A DNA stretch of 43,432 nucleotides from Pelargonium nanum. Lineage: Eukaryota; Streptophyta; Magnoliopsida; Geraniales; Geraniaceae. The stretch is from the NCBI GenBank assembly GCA_036897485.1, contig JAYMTF010000237.1:1-43432 (forward strand), read 5' to 3'. The notes below the pieces were generated by a model that made no database searches, was not told the origin of the DNA, and saw nothing but the letters and a program-made list of their open reading frames with translations. The first letter of the stretch is position 1. Each line of letters begins with the position of its first letter. This document shows positions 11,682-22,969 of this stretch, in pieces. A program made the position numbers and the translations under genes.

Positions 11682-11912
11682 TTTTTATTATTTTGATAAG
11701 CAACGGGACAACAGGTCTGTAAAGGGCTATGTTTCTTACCCCCTAGTGGGGGACGTCACCCTGTTAGTCACCCTGTTAGTTGTTAGCTCTCCCATTAAAC
11801 TCATAAATCACACCCCATACTGTAGGCAAGGAGGCTCGAATTTGAGATCTCAAAGGAAATCCAAAGCGCATCAACCGCTTGACCCGACATGCCTTAATGG
11901 GTGCCTGAGGTG
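11682..11912 (-). mobile_element. Probable tRNA-derived SINE, minus orientation
   Basis: Read on the minus strand from about 11912, there is a box A-like stretch GGGTCAAGCGGTTGATG, about 45 bases later a box B-like AAATTCGAGCC, then a unique body and an A-rich end GCTTATCAAAATAATAAAAAA (11681-11701). This order is that of a plant SINE. A short direct repeat CACCCTGTTAGT occurs twice at 11757-11780. I could not find clean target duplications, so limits are approximate. Confidence 0.5.
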
Positions 11913-12668
11913 ATACTGAGCACCTCGGGAACGGAACACCCAAAGCCCTCGGTGTGATCCACCATCGTCATCATCCACTCACACAACGACACATCGTTGA
12001 CCAAGTATAAATGACATATTTAGAAAGAAGATGGGATACGATAAAAATGTCGATTCATAGGTCTATGATGATTTTCTAGGCATACGCCCAAATAATATTT
12101 GGTTATTTATGTGTTTTTCGCGTTTCGAGCATAACCTGGAACCTTGGCTCCAACTTCAGTCGCTTAGACCAAGAATTTATAATCCCCGGCTAAAGATGTT
12201 AACAATAAAAAAAATCAAACATATGATTTCAAGATTGAATCCCGGGTCAAAATACGCAACATATTTCAATGACAACAACGTCATATTCTAAATAAAATAA
12301 AGTATTCTCCCGTCTCAAAATGAATATTTTGATTTCATTTTTGAAGAAAAATTAAGAAGACAATTAATTAGTGTGATACATTTTTTCCTATATTCTCTTG
12401 AGCATATGTAGTAAGTTGTAACAAAATTACGTGATAATAACTAATTTATTATAAAAATATGATTAACAATTCATTATAAAAAAGAAACAAAAGACTCATT
12501 TTCAAATATAAATATAAATTGAACACTCATTTTTATAACATATTTCAATTTTTATCATTTATGAACAAAAATTACAATCCAATCCAATCCTTATCCAATT
12601 ATTGAATTAATAAACACTATAAAATAGAAATTTCAACTCTCTCTCAGTAGTCTCCACCACACTCCACA

Positions 12669-12680
12669 CTATAAAAAAAA
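12669..12680 (+). promoter_or_regulatory. TATA box of alpha-mannosidase gene
   Basis: CTATAAAAAAAA lies about 185 bp before the start codon after a CT-rich stretch (CTCTCTCTCAGTAGTCTCC). Position and sequence fit a plant core promoter with a leader of roughly 150 bases. No experimental start site is known here. Confidence 0.6.
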
Positions 12681-12730
12681 CCAGTAGTTGACAAAAATCT
12701 GATCAAAGAAACACTTGTAAAGCTTCACTC

Positions 12731-12777
12731 ATGCAATGGCCATTTCTCTGAAATTCACCAAACCAACACTCTCTTGA
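12731..12777 (+). promoter_or_regulatory. Two short overlapping upstream ORFs in the mannosidase leader
   Basis: ATG at 12731 opens a 6-codon ORF (MQWPFL) ending at 12751, and ATG at 12736 opens a 13-codon ORF (MAISLKFTKPTLS) ending at 12777. Both lie between the likely TATA box and the main ATG at 12856, so they may lower translation if the transcript starts near 12700. Confidence 0.5.
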
Positions 12778-12855
12778 GCTTCTCTTCTTCTCTTCCTCTT
12801 CATCGCCTTCTCAATCGCTGCTTCTCGAAGCCTCCTTCGAAGCGAGCTGCGAACA

Positions 12856-15800
12856 ATGGCGGCGATGATCAATTTGCTGTTCGTGTCTCTTTTCTTGAGC
12901 CTGTTCGCTGCAGAATCCAAGTTCATGGTGTACAATACCTCGCAGGGTGTGGTTGATGGAAAAATCAATGTACACTTGGTTGCTCATACTCACGATGATG
13001 TTGGCTGGCTCAAGACCGTCGATCAGTACTATGTTGGCTCTAACAATTCGATTCAGGTTTTGGATTTTGGAATTTTGAGTTTCAGATTTGTGTGTTTGTT
13101 GTTGCTTGTGGTTTTGTGATTGATTGATTGATTTTGTGGATGTTTGTTCGATTGTAGGTGGCTTGTGTGCAGAATGTGTTGGATTCGATGGTTACTGCGC
13201 TGTTGGCTGACAAGAATCGGAAGTTTATTTATGTTGAAATGGCAAGTGTTGACTGTGGATTTATCAGTTTTGTTGTGTTTGGTTCCTGAGAAAGCTCTGG
13301 AGGAGCTCAATTTTTGAATTAGTGGAATTTCTAGGTTAATTGGCTTTATAACGTATTCTAGTTGATTTTTCTTTGGTTTTGGGGTTACTGTGCTGTTGGC
13401 TGACTAGAATTGGAAATTTAGTTATGTTGAATTGGTTAGTATTTACTGTGGATTTATGTGTTTTGTTGTGGTCTGGTTCCTGAGAAAGTGGAGGAGAAGA
13501 AAAGGGAGCTAAAATTTTGAATTCTTGGAAGTTGGAACTGTGGAATATCTAGGTTAATTGGGGCAATAACAAGTTTAGCTTATCTTGTTAGTTTGGTTTT
13601 GGGGTTACTGTGCTGTTGGCTGACTATAATTGGAAATTCATGTTGAAGTGTCTAGTATTAAGTATTAACTCTGGATTGTCAGTATTGTTGTGCTTGTTTG
13701 GTTCCTGAGAAAGTGGAGGAGAAGAATAGTGAACTAAAATTTTGAATCAGTGGAATGTCTGTGTTAATTGGGCTTATAACTTATTTTAGTTAATTATGTA
13801 ATTTTTCTTTGGTTTGGGGCTTTCTGCTCTTCTGGATGACTATATTTGAAAATTTATTTCTGTTGAAATGGCAAGTATGAAGGGTAGTTTGATAAGTTTT
13901 GTTGTGTTTGGTTCCTGAGAAACTGGAGGAGAAGAAAAGGGAGCTCAATTTTTGAATTAGTGGAATTTCTATGTTAAATGGGTTAATAACTTATTCTAGC
14001 AATAGTTGATTTGTTTGGTTCTTGAGAAACTGGAGGAGAAGAAAAGCGAACTCAATTTTTGAATTAGTGGAATTTCTATGTTAATTGGGTTAATAACTTA
14101 TTCTAGTAATAGTTGATTTGTTTGGTTCCTGAGAAACTGGAGGAGAAGAAAAGGGAGCTCAATTTTTGAATTAGTGGAATTTCTATGTTAATTGCCTATT
14201 ACTTTTGGTGATGCGTGATATATGACTCTATTCCTTCTTTATCCACATAGGCATTTTTCGAGCGATGGTGGAGAGATCAGAGTGACGCTATTAAGCAACT
14301 AGTCAAGCAGTTTGTCAGCTCTGGTCAACTAGAATTCATGTAATCTTCAATGCTAATATTATGTATTCTTGTTATTAGTGCAACACTTGTCACTTTTTCA
14401 TTAGCATTGAACAAACGAGCCAGTATGAAATGAATTTCATGGGAATAATTTTGTGGCCAATCCTTTTTTGAAGGACTGGGATATCTTGTACAGTCATTTT
14501 TTATCTTTTAAAATTTTGGGTTGACTTTCTATTTTCCTCTGTTTCAGAAATGGTGGTATGTGCATGCATGATGAAGCTGTTACACACTACATTGACATGA
14601 TTGATCAAACAACTCTTGGGCATAAATTTCTTAAGGAGGAGTTTGGCGTGACTCCCAGAATTGGTTGGCAAATTGATCCCTTTGGACATTCTGCTGTGCA
14701 TGCTTACTTGTTGGGAGCAGAAGTAAGTCTATATACAATCTATTGCTTTAAGCAGATCTCATAATATATGAACATATTCATGTCTTCTAGAGATGGATTG
14801 TATGGGTGAAGAACTTATTAGTTGAGAGCAATGACTGACAAACTTTTTCTATTGGTGTAGATTGGGTTTGATGCACTTTACAATGGCCGAATAGATTACC
14901 AAGATAGGGATAAGCGTATAAATGAGAAGAGCCTTGAAGTTGTTTGGCGAGGTTCTAAGAGCCTTGGTTCATCTGCACAGGTAGATATCTTGAACCGGTT
15001 TAGTTCATGCAGCATTAGGACAAATGGCCTTATATGTACATTCATGGGCTTTGAGTTTTTTTCTTCTTCCCATTAAGTTCCATTTTCTGGTTAATGTTTT
15101 ATTTCTTTTCCTTAACCATTGCAGATTTTTACTGGTACGTTTCCCAAGAATTATGAGCCTCCACCCGGTGGTTTCTACTTTGAAGTTAATGATGTTTCAC
15201 CTGTTGTTCAAGTAAACCCTACATAACTACTACCAATTTACTTTTGAACATTTGAATTCTGGCTAGTCTGTTATATTAATTCTTTATTTCCATTAAATGA
15301 AGGACAATGTTGATCTGTTTGACTATAATGTGCAAGACCGAGTAAATGATTTTGTTGCTGCTGCAGTAGCACAGGTAAATAGGAATAGTTATTTTGCCCT
15401 GCATAAGAGGTCCTTTACTGATTATTTTTGGTTTGAATCATAATTAGGTTATTATCTACTGTGTTTCTCTTTTAATAGAGGGGTTTTCAATTTTCAGTTT
15501 TTCCTCCACATCTCTTTAGTCTGCATGTTCATGAATATGTCCTTGCTGAAGTTTCCTCCTCTGCAGTTATACTTCTGTTCTCTTAAATTAGGTTAAATGA
15601 TGCTAGAACAACTCATTTTTATTTATGCAAGCAAGTTAAGAAGTCATGGCTACTATGTGAGTGTACATTGTGCATAAAGAACAGTGTATCTTAGTCTTCT
15701 TTTTGTACTGTACATGATATCTGCTATAAGCAGGCAAAGATTTTCCAAACTTCATCATCATCCAAAAATGATTTTGCTACTTGCTACGCATCTTTATCGT

Positions 15801-18800
15801 AGTATTTTGGCAAATTCCTAACGATATGCAATGCTGTTTCTTCTCAAAATTGAATAAAGCCTATCTTTAACTAAATAGTAGGTGCGACTGTGTGGGCACT
15901 GATTATAAGTTTCATTTTTCTGTTTACTTGGGATTTTCGTCAACTGCGCTAAGCAAATTTTTCACCCTCAGGCTAACATAACAAGAACAAATCATATAAT
16001 GTGGACTATGGGAACAGACTTTAAATATCAGTATGCCCAGACATGGTTTCGGCAGATGGACAAGTTCATTCACTATGTCAACAAGGTAATTTGTTCTGAA
16101 AATTTGAATCTATGTTTTGTAATCAGTTTTACATTGTCATAATCTCTCTTGAATTTCTTAACGGAAAGTAGTTTAACAGTTTGTCCAAATGTCATCACAC
16201 TTTTCTAATGATCATGTAACACTGGAATGTCAAAGACTCACTCCACATAATGGGTATTGAACAACTGGAGAAGGCCATTAGTGGCTGTATATGGGTAGTC
16301 TAATCTTATGTCTATATCATGTTTGGCATATTGTGCATTCCCTTTCTACTGAAATACTTTGCATCCTTTCTCTATTTCATCTTTATATGATCTATTAGTT
16401 ATCAATGATTTTGTTGGTATACTACTAGGACGGACGAGTCAATGCACTCTACTCTACCCCATCCATATATACCGATGCAAAACATGCTGCAAACGAATCC
16501 TGGCCAATAAAGACTGAGGACTTCTTCCCGTGAGCCTAAATCCAATGCTATTATTACCTTATTCTTTGTAACTTCCTGTTTCTGAGATTACAAATTAAAG
16601 CATTCATTGATACAGTTATGCAGATCGTCTGAATGGTTACTGGACGGGGTACTTTTCAAGCAGACCGGCCCTCAAACACTATGTCAGAATGATGAGTGGC
16701 TACTATTTGGTACTGGTGTTCATGAGACCTCTGTTTTATGTGAAGAATCAGCTTTCATACTCTAATGCCAGATTACATTTCTAATTTTTCAATATTAATA
16801 ATGTGAATTAGGCAGCAAGGCAATTAGAATTTTTCATAGGGAGAAGAGATTCAGGACCCAACACAGACTCATTGGGGGATGCTTTAGCAATTGCTCAACA
16901 TCATGATGCAGTTACTGGTACAGAAAAGCAGCATGTGGCAAATGATTATGCGAAACGACTATCAATAGGCCACATAGAGGTTGTCTATCTCCATTCTTTG
17001 AGCAACTTTTATCTTTTCAATTTGTAGAAAATATCATCAGAAGCTTAGTGATTAAATTTGTGCAGGCAGGAGAGGTTGTTGCATCTTCACTTGCGTGCTT
17101 GGCAGAATCCACATCACATGGTGGATGTGGAAACCCATCTACAAAGTTCCAACAGGTAAATATCATGCACCCTTAGTACTTCACTATTTAAATAGCTTCC
17201 ATATTCATGGCCTCTGTATACCTATTTTAAGCCACATTTAGTTCCTCATTTGTCCTTTATTCTTCTAATTTTTTTCTTACAGTGTCCACTTCTGAATATA
17301 AGCTATTGTCCTGCATCAGAAATTAATTTGGCTCAAGGGAAAAACTTGGTAAGGACAATATTTCATATCTCTTGCGTTAACTGTAAAAACAAAAAAAAAA
17401 TTATTTTCAACATTCAAATATACTGTGTTATTGTTTTCTCATCTACAGGTTGTCGTGGTCTACAATTCTCTTGGATGGAAGAGAGATGATATAATTAGAA
17501 TACCTGTGAGTAATTTCATTCTTGTTCTAGTGCTTCAGATTCTGAACTTTATAGCAGTGATTCACTAAAGCACGTTATTATTTATTATACTCAATGGTCC
17601 AACTTCCAAGTGTGTCAAATACCTGTGAATAAACCTTCTTTTGTCCTAGTGCTTCAGGTTTTGATCTTTAACACCAGTGCTCCAAAAAAAGAATCTTATA
17701 GTTCGTTTCTTCCAACGGGTCTATATTTATTCAACACATGTATATTGCTTTTCTGGTTTGTCCCTTGATGAGTAGCAAATTTAGATCACCATATGAAGCT
17801 TTAATTACTAAAGGATTCATACATGACAACCTGACAGAACATGAGGAAAATTGAACTCTGAAAGAGTTACATTTCAGGGTAGCCTCATATAATGTAATAC
17901 TTGAAAAATGAGACGTTCCATGAATTCATACCGATATAATGTAATCTACGCATTGAGCATTCAAGGATCGATAGTTGCATTGATTTTGACATTGAATGTA
18001 AGCTGGGCCCTCAATCTTCAGGGGTCGACCATGCCAAGCATGTTCTAATATTAGATTAAGCCATCAATTTAAAAATGGTGCTGGATTTTTAATGTTGAAG
18101 TGAAAATCCAGAATATATTATTCCAATTACAGGGAGCTACATCATTTAGCCAGCTTAGCTATCCAAAGTGTGACATTTTGTCACCACATTTTGTTAAAGT
18201 TTAGTTTAAATTCTAAAGACTGGAAATTTTAACATTTCCGGTTTGTACGAGCTCTATTCCCGTAACCTTGCTCTGAAAGATTTTTCTATTTTTCAAACTG
18301 AGAGAAGAGTAGTTTGATGTATTGGCTATTTTTTTCTTCATTTTTTCTGATTTAAACGTTAACATTTTGTAGGTGCTCAAAGAAAATGTCATTGTTCATG
18401 ATTCTAAGGGGAAGGAAGTTGACTCACAGCTGCTTCCTGTAATTGACTCGCATATGGCCATAAGGAACTTTTATGTCAGGGCGCACTTGGGTAGAACTCC
18501 ATCCGAGACACCTAAGTATTGGCTTACTTTTGCAGTGTCTGTGCCACCTCTTGGTTTCAGCACTTACACTATCTCAAGCTCCAAGAGGGCAGGTTTACTC
18601 CTTTGCTTGCTATTTTCATTAGACAAATGTTGCAATGTGGAACAAACATGAATTCTATAACTCCATGCCAGCAAAATAACTGCTATTCCAATTGGTTTGC
18701 TTATGAATTCAGGTGCAACTTCAAGCATATCTTCTGTAAAAAAATACCGAAGAAGTCAAACATCTACTGTTAAAGTTGGTAAAGGAAATATGAAGCTAAC

Positions 18801-21800
18801 CTTTTCTGCTGATCAAGGCGAACTTATTCATTATGCTAATGGCAGAAGCTTGGTACGTAAGCTTATATGTAGCTGCATAATAATTGTTCATAAGATATTT
18901 CCATTTTCCTTCTTCATGAGTTTTAGTATGACTAGACGTGAAACTAATAACGTTTTTATTATTATTGATTTTGGTGTTTTGCTTAACCTCCTTTTGAAAT
19001 TATCTTCGACGCCTCTCCCTACCTCCTCGCAAAACGAAAACAAAAACAAGAGAAATGTAATGATCTGTGTAACTAACACACTTTTGATACCTTTTGAAGG
19101 TAGATGAGAAGGTTGAACAGTCATATGGTTATTACTCTGCCTACAATGGTACCAGTGATAAAGCTCCTCAGGTAAACTTATTTTAAACAGAAGTCGTAAT
19201 ATCCTCCTTTGCTCAGTGCTCAATATTTGTTTGATTTTAAGCTTTAAATGGTCATTTAGTTATAGAATGTTAGTGATTTTCTTTTTCTTTCTTTGTTTTT
19301 CTAACAGAACGGTGGGGCATATATCTTCCGTCCAAATGGAACATATCACATAAAGCCTGAAACAGAGGTATGTAGTGTTTTCTGATATTCAGTTCGGTAC
19401 AATCAGTTGATCAAAGTCAATTAAAACTCGTTGCCACAAGTTGCAGATTCCTTTGACTGTTTTGCGGGGATCAATTATGGATGAAGTACACCAACAGATC
19501 AATCCATGGATATCGCAGGTGCCTTGTTTGTCACATTATTTTTCTCATGTGTTAACCATCTTGTTGAGTCAGCACCAAAAACATCTTGTTTCTGTTTGCT
19601 CTCAGAGCTGGGAGTATATATTGGCTTCAGAAGCTATTTTTGTTCCACTATGGAGCCACCTCTACTTTGGGAATCTCTGTATTGGATGTTTCATTAAACT
19701 GTGATTTCTCTCATGCATAAAAATCCTTCCATGGACAACCTCATAAATCATAATATCTCGAACTGCGCTTACTTTCCTTTGGAGTGAACTTTGACCTTTG
19801 TCAATTAGACTGTTTGCTGATTTATATACTTTATAGTGTAACCATATCTTGGGGATATGATGCTATTTTGAGAAAAAGATTACCATGTTGAATAAAAGCA
19901 TATTTTGTTAATTCACTATAGATTCTAGATTTGCTGTTGTGGGTAATTACACATTGAATGTGCCTGTAGGTCACTAGAGTGTACAGTGCAAAGGAGCATG
20001 TTGAGGTTGAGTTCACGGTAAGTATACCCCTGCTTATTTGGCATCTTAATTTTGGATTTTAAATACTATGGTACGTAAAGTGGCTGTAACTTTAAGTGGA
20101 GATTACAATTAACTGTATCTTGTGATCTAAGCATTGTGAGTTGGGGCATTCCCATTGATGTTGTTTGCAATACCAGGTTGGGCCTATTCCTATTGATGAT
20201 GGAATGGGGAAAGAAGTTGTTACTGATATTTCAACAACCATGAAAACCGATGGAACATTCTTCACCGATTCTAATGGACGTGATTTTCTCAAAAGAGTAT
20301 GTTACATGCACACTATTCTATGCAATATTAAAATCTAGTTAGTTTCAATATCATCTAATTGCTTTGAATGCTTGTTAGTTTGGAATTGTGATAAATTATT
20401 ATTATCATTTCTTTGGGTTGGAAAGACCTAATGTGGCCCCGACCCGCAAGAGGTGCAGGCTTTTAGGCCACGGGTCAAGTTGCGGGTTTTACGTAGATCG
20501 TGTATGGTTTGGCCCGGTCTGATCTGCACCCCCTCAAGGCAAACCTGACCCGAATTAACCGGGTCTAGTTTATGCCAACCCGCAACTACAAAATGAGGGA
20601 CAAGTTTCGGGTGCCTGTGGGTTTGGGTTCAAATTGCCTGCTCTAAAATTGTCATATAGCATGTAAAGACAATTTATATCTGAGTTGATGTTTATTTTCT
20701 GATAAATCTGAGTAGGCAATACAATCCATTAATCTATGCTTTAATTTCACCTGCAGATTCGTGATTATAGAGCAGACTGGGACTTGGAAGTACACCAACC
20801 TGTTGCCGGAAATTATTACCCGGTATGCCTTCTCTTTCCGTCTTTCTTATTCTTTAATTTTTTATTGTTATTTTATATGATATGACCTTAATTGGTTCAC
20901 AACTGTCAATAATAGTTTTATATTGTCTTTTCAGATTAATCTTGGAATTTATGTCCAAGATAAGCAGAAAGAATTTTCAGTTCTGGTGGATCGGCCAATT
21001 GGAGGATCCAGCATTAAGGATGGACAAATAGAGCTATTGCTCCATCGGTATGCATCACTTTCTCTATGCTAGTTGTCATCATAAGTTATATTTATGTATT
21101 TGAGGTTAAATCTCCACTTATTTTTCACAAGCACATTATCAAAATTGTAATTGAGGTCCCTCTTCTCGTATAGGAGACTGCTACTTGATGATTCTCGAGG
21201 TGTTGCAGAGGCTTTAAATGAAACTGTCTGTGTTCAAAACAAATGTGAAGGACTAACAGTAAGTGCATAGTTTAGTTTGTTCTTGAGAGCAAATTTGGAT
21301 TTTATTTATAATTTATAATTATTTCTTCTTATCTTCTATTCCAAGCCCTATTTGCAGATAGCTCCCTATACTGTCATTTAAAAAAAAAAAAAAAGATTGA
21401 AGTGTTTAGCAAAAAAAATCTCTCATCATGTGCATGGCGCATGATCTATCACTTTTTTCCAAAATACTCATTTTACCCTTGCTATCACCACCAGTTTCAC
21501 ACTGCCGAAACGAAAAAATTGCAAGTACATAGAGTTAGTTGTCGCGAAAAAAAAGTATAGGGAGCTATCTGCAAATGGAACTAAATTTAGGGTATATATT
21601 TGCAATTTTCCCTAGATATGAATATTCAGTACAAATAGTCCTACTCGTAGCATGTATCGAAGGTGGCCTCATGGCATTGAAGGGCAAAGAAGCCTAATAT
21701 GTACAGCTAGTTACTTGGAGCCTTCGCTTTTCCTGTATAATTGTTTGATTTTCATGGTCAATAGAAATGAAACTTCATTACTGTGACTGTTCAATTAATT

Positions 21801-22969
21801 TCTTTTTGCTCTTTAGCTTCCCCTCTTACATACAGTAAAATTTTCAGGTACGGGGAAAATATTATTACAGAATTGACCCCATAGGAGAGGGCGCAAAGTG
21901 GCGTCGTTCTTTTGGGCAAGAGATATATTCCCCACTCACGTTAGCAATTGCCGAACAGGTAAGACAATAAAAATACAGAAAAAATATTTCTCTTTGTTTA
22001 TTAATATAACACAAAAAGAAACTTCTTTTGCAGGATGGAAATAACTGGATAAATTCTCACGTAACCACTTTCTCCGGGATTGATTCCTCTTACGCTTTAC
22101 CTGAAAACGTTGCTATTATAACACTCCAGGTGCACTTAGATTTTTAATGATAAATACTGTCGTATATTGCTTTGTAATAGTGTTATACTTTTCCAGATCA
22201 TAGATTTTCTAGCTTCTTGGTCAAATCATTTCTCATCTCTAATTCAAGTTTCTCTTATTTCCCGAACTGGCAGGAGCTCGATGATGGAAAAGTTCTTCTT
22301 CGGTTAGCTCATCTGTATGAGGTGTGCACTTCTCTTTTATCTACTCAAGCATATTTATGACATGTATAATTCTTAGCTTCCAGTGCCTAGGCTTAATGTA
22401 TACGGGTTTGACTTTCTCGGCATATTGACTTTTTTTATGAGCTTAGTTTCAAAATTCTACTCATTCCTACTTGTTTTTTTTCGAATTTGCGTGAAGAGAG
22501 AATGAATTGCACATACAATATGGACTGTTTTTATCGTTTGAAGCTTGAATATTTCTTTGTTTGACTTGTGACATGTGCATAGATTGGAGAGGACAAAGAT
22601 CTTTCGGGAATGGCGAGCGTAGATCTGAAAAAGCTGTTTCCCCGCAAGAAGGTAAAACCAACTGGCTCATGACCCTAACCCGTTAAACTCTGGAACCCAT
22701 CTTAGCATTTTCTTTGACATTCTCCTTGTTCTCCACAGATCACCAAATTGACCGAAACGAGCTTATCTGCCAATCAAGAAAGAACCGAAATGGAGAAGAA
22801 GAGACTCACTTGGAAAGTCGAAGGCCACATGGAAGAAGAAACAAAGGTAGAAAGAGGAAAACCCGTCGATCCTAGCAAACTGGTGGCAGAACTCGCCCCA
22901 ATGGAAATCAGAACATTCCTTATCAACATCAAAGACGATAAGCTCTTCCGGGAAGTGGCTGATGCCTAA
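12856..22969 (+). CDS. Vacuolar/lysosomal-type alpha-mannosidase, GH38
   Basis: Class II alpha-mannosidase trimming mannose from N-glycans in the vacuole or apoplast. Exons: 12856-13056, 13158-13241, 14251-14339, 14548-14722, 14861-14980, 15125-15211, 15303-15374, 15972-16085, 16429-16529, 16616-16709, 16812-16979, 17066-17155, 17283-17348, 17449-17505, 18373-18592, 18713-18852, 19100-19171, 19308-19367, 19447-19518, 19970-20017, 20177-20296, 20757-20822, 20935-21047, 21174-21258, 21848-21958, 22034-22129, 22274-22321, 22583-22651, 22739-22969. They join without a break to 1022 aa, the normal length for plant members. Residues 1-20 are a hydrophobic signal peptide. Family active-site motifs are complete: HTHDDVGW (44-51, zinc ligands H46 and D48), WQIDPFGHS with nucleophile D168, and QHHDAVTGT (zinc ligand H410). 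Several N-glycosylation sequons (e.g. NNS, NGT) are present. Intron 2 has a GC donor and a tandem array. A decayed second copy lies downstream. Confidence 0.95.
13191..14205 (+). repeat. Tandem array in mannosidase intron 2 containing decayed copies of exon 2
   Basis: The 3' half of exon 2 plus following intron (from GTTACTGCGCTGTTGGCTGA at 13191) recurs at 13384, 13604 and about 13820, spacing 193-220 bp. The exon-like parts are decayed (in-frame TAG in the second copy). Then the intron part alone (TTTGGTTCCTGAGAAACTGG...) repeats at about 13905, 14012 and 14120 with a 107-108 bp period and near identity, so expansion had at least two phases. Confidence 0.9.
13242..14250 (+). other. Mannosidase intron 2, predicted GC-AG
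   Basis: Exon 2 must end ...GTTGAAATG so that the protein reads YVEM then AFFERWW, the conserved GH38 order. The next bases are GCAAGT, so the donor is GC. The acceptor is CACATAG|GCA at 14250. A GT three to four bases further in would break frame with exon 3. Confidence 0.75.
17499..17690 (+). repeat. Direct duplication across the exon 14 donor of mannosidase
   Basis: AATACCTGTGAGTAA...CTAGTGCTTCAGATT at 17499-17565, spanning the exon 14/intron 14 border, is repeated 119 bp later as AATACCTGTGAATAA...CTAGTGCTTCAGGTT at 17618-17690. The second copy keeps a weak donor-like CCT|GTGAAT. The remainder of this 867-bp intron shows nothing recognisable. Confidence 0.75.
20415..20648. mobile_element. 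Degenerate hAT-like repeat in mannosidase intron 21
   Basis: GC-richer island in an AT-rich intron, full of CCGACCCGCAAG, CCCGGTCTGA and CGGGTGCC-type motifs, ending TTGCCTGCTCTAA (compare the TAGAG-GGCAAA end of the complete MITE at 10871). A related block with AAAGACCTAAT and AACCCGCAAGAG lies at 28378-28565. No matching left end or clean target duplication was found. Confidence 0.4.
21352..21612. mobile_element. 5'-truncated Mutator-type MITE in mannosidase intron 24
   Basis: A perfect 23-bp inverted repeat joins 21352-21374 (TTTGCAGATAGCTCCCTATA inside) with 21556-21578. The right end GGTATATATTTGCAATTTTCCC resembles the outer end of the complete element at 33601-33895, and the interior shares CATGATCTATCAC and GTTAGTTGTCGCRAAAAA-type blocks with it. 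The outermost left end is missing. Confidence 0.7.

Larger units (their letters stand above)
10523..12660. other. Intergenic region with MITE and probable SINE
   Basis: No protein-coding gene is supported. It contains the hAT-type MITE at 10871-11140 and the SINE-like element at about 11682-11912. The remainder (11149-11680, 11913-12660) is AT-rich sequence with short chance ORFs only; a small stem GAGGTG/CACCTC lies at about 11907-11926. Confidence 0.5.

Noticed and set aside
13191..14205. Regular repeats resembling a CRISPR array
   Set aside because: Units are 107-220 bp diverged tandem copies in a plant intron without spacer/repeat structure.
18888..19223. 111-codon minus-strand ORF across mannosidase intron 16 and exon 17
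   Set aside because: Spans intron and coding exon on the opposite strand without protein similarity.
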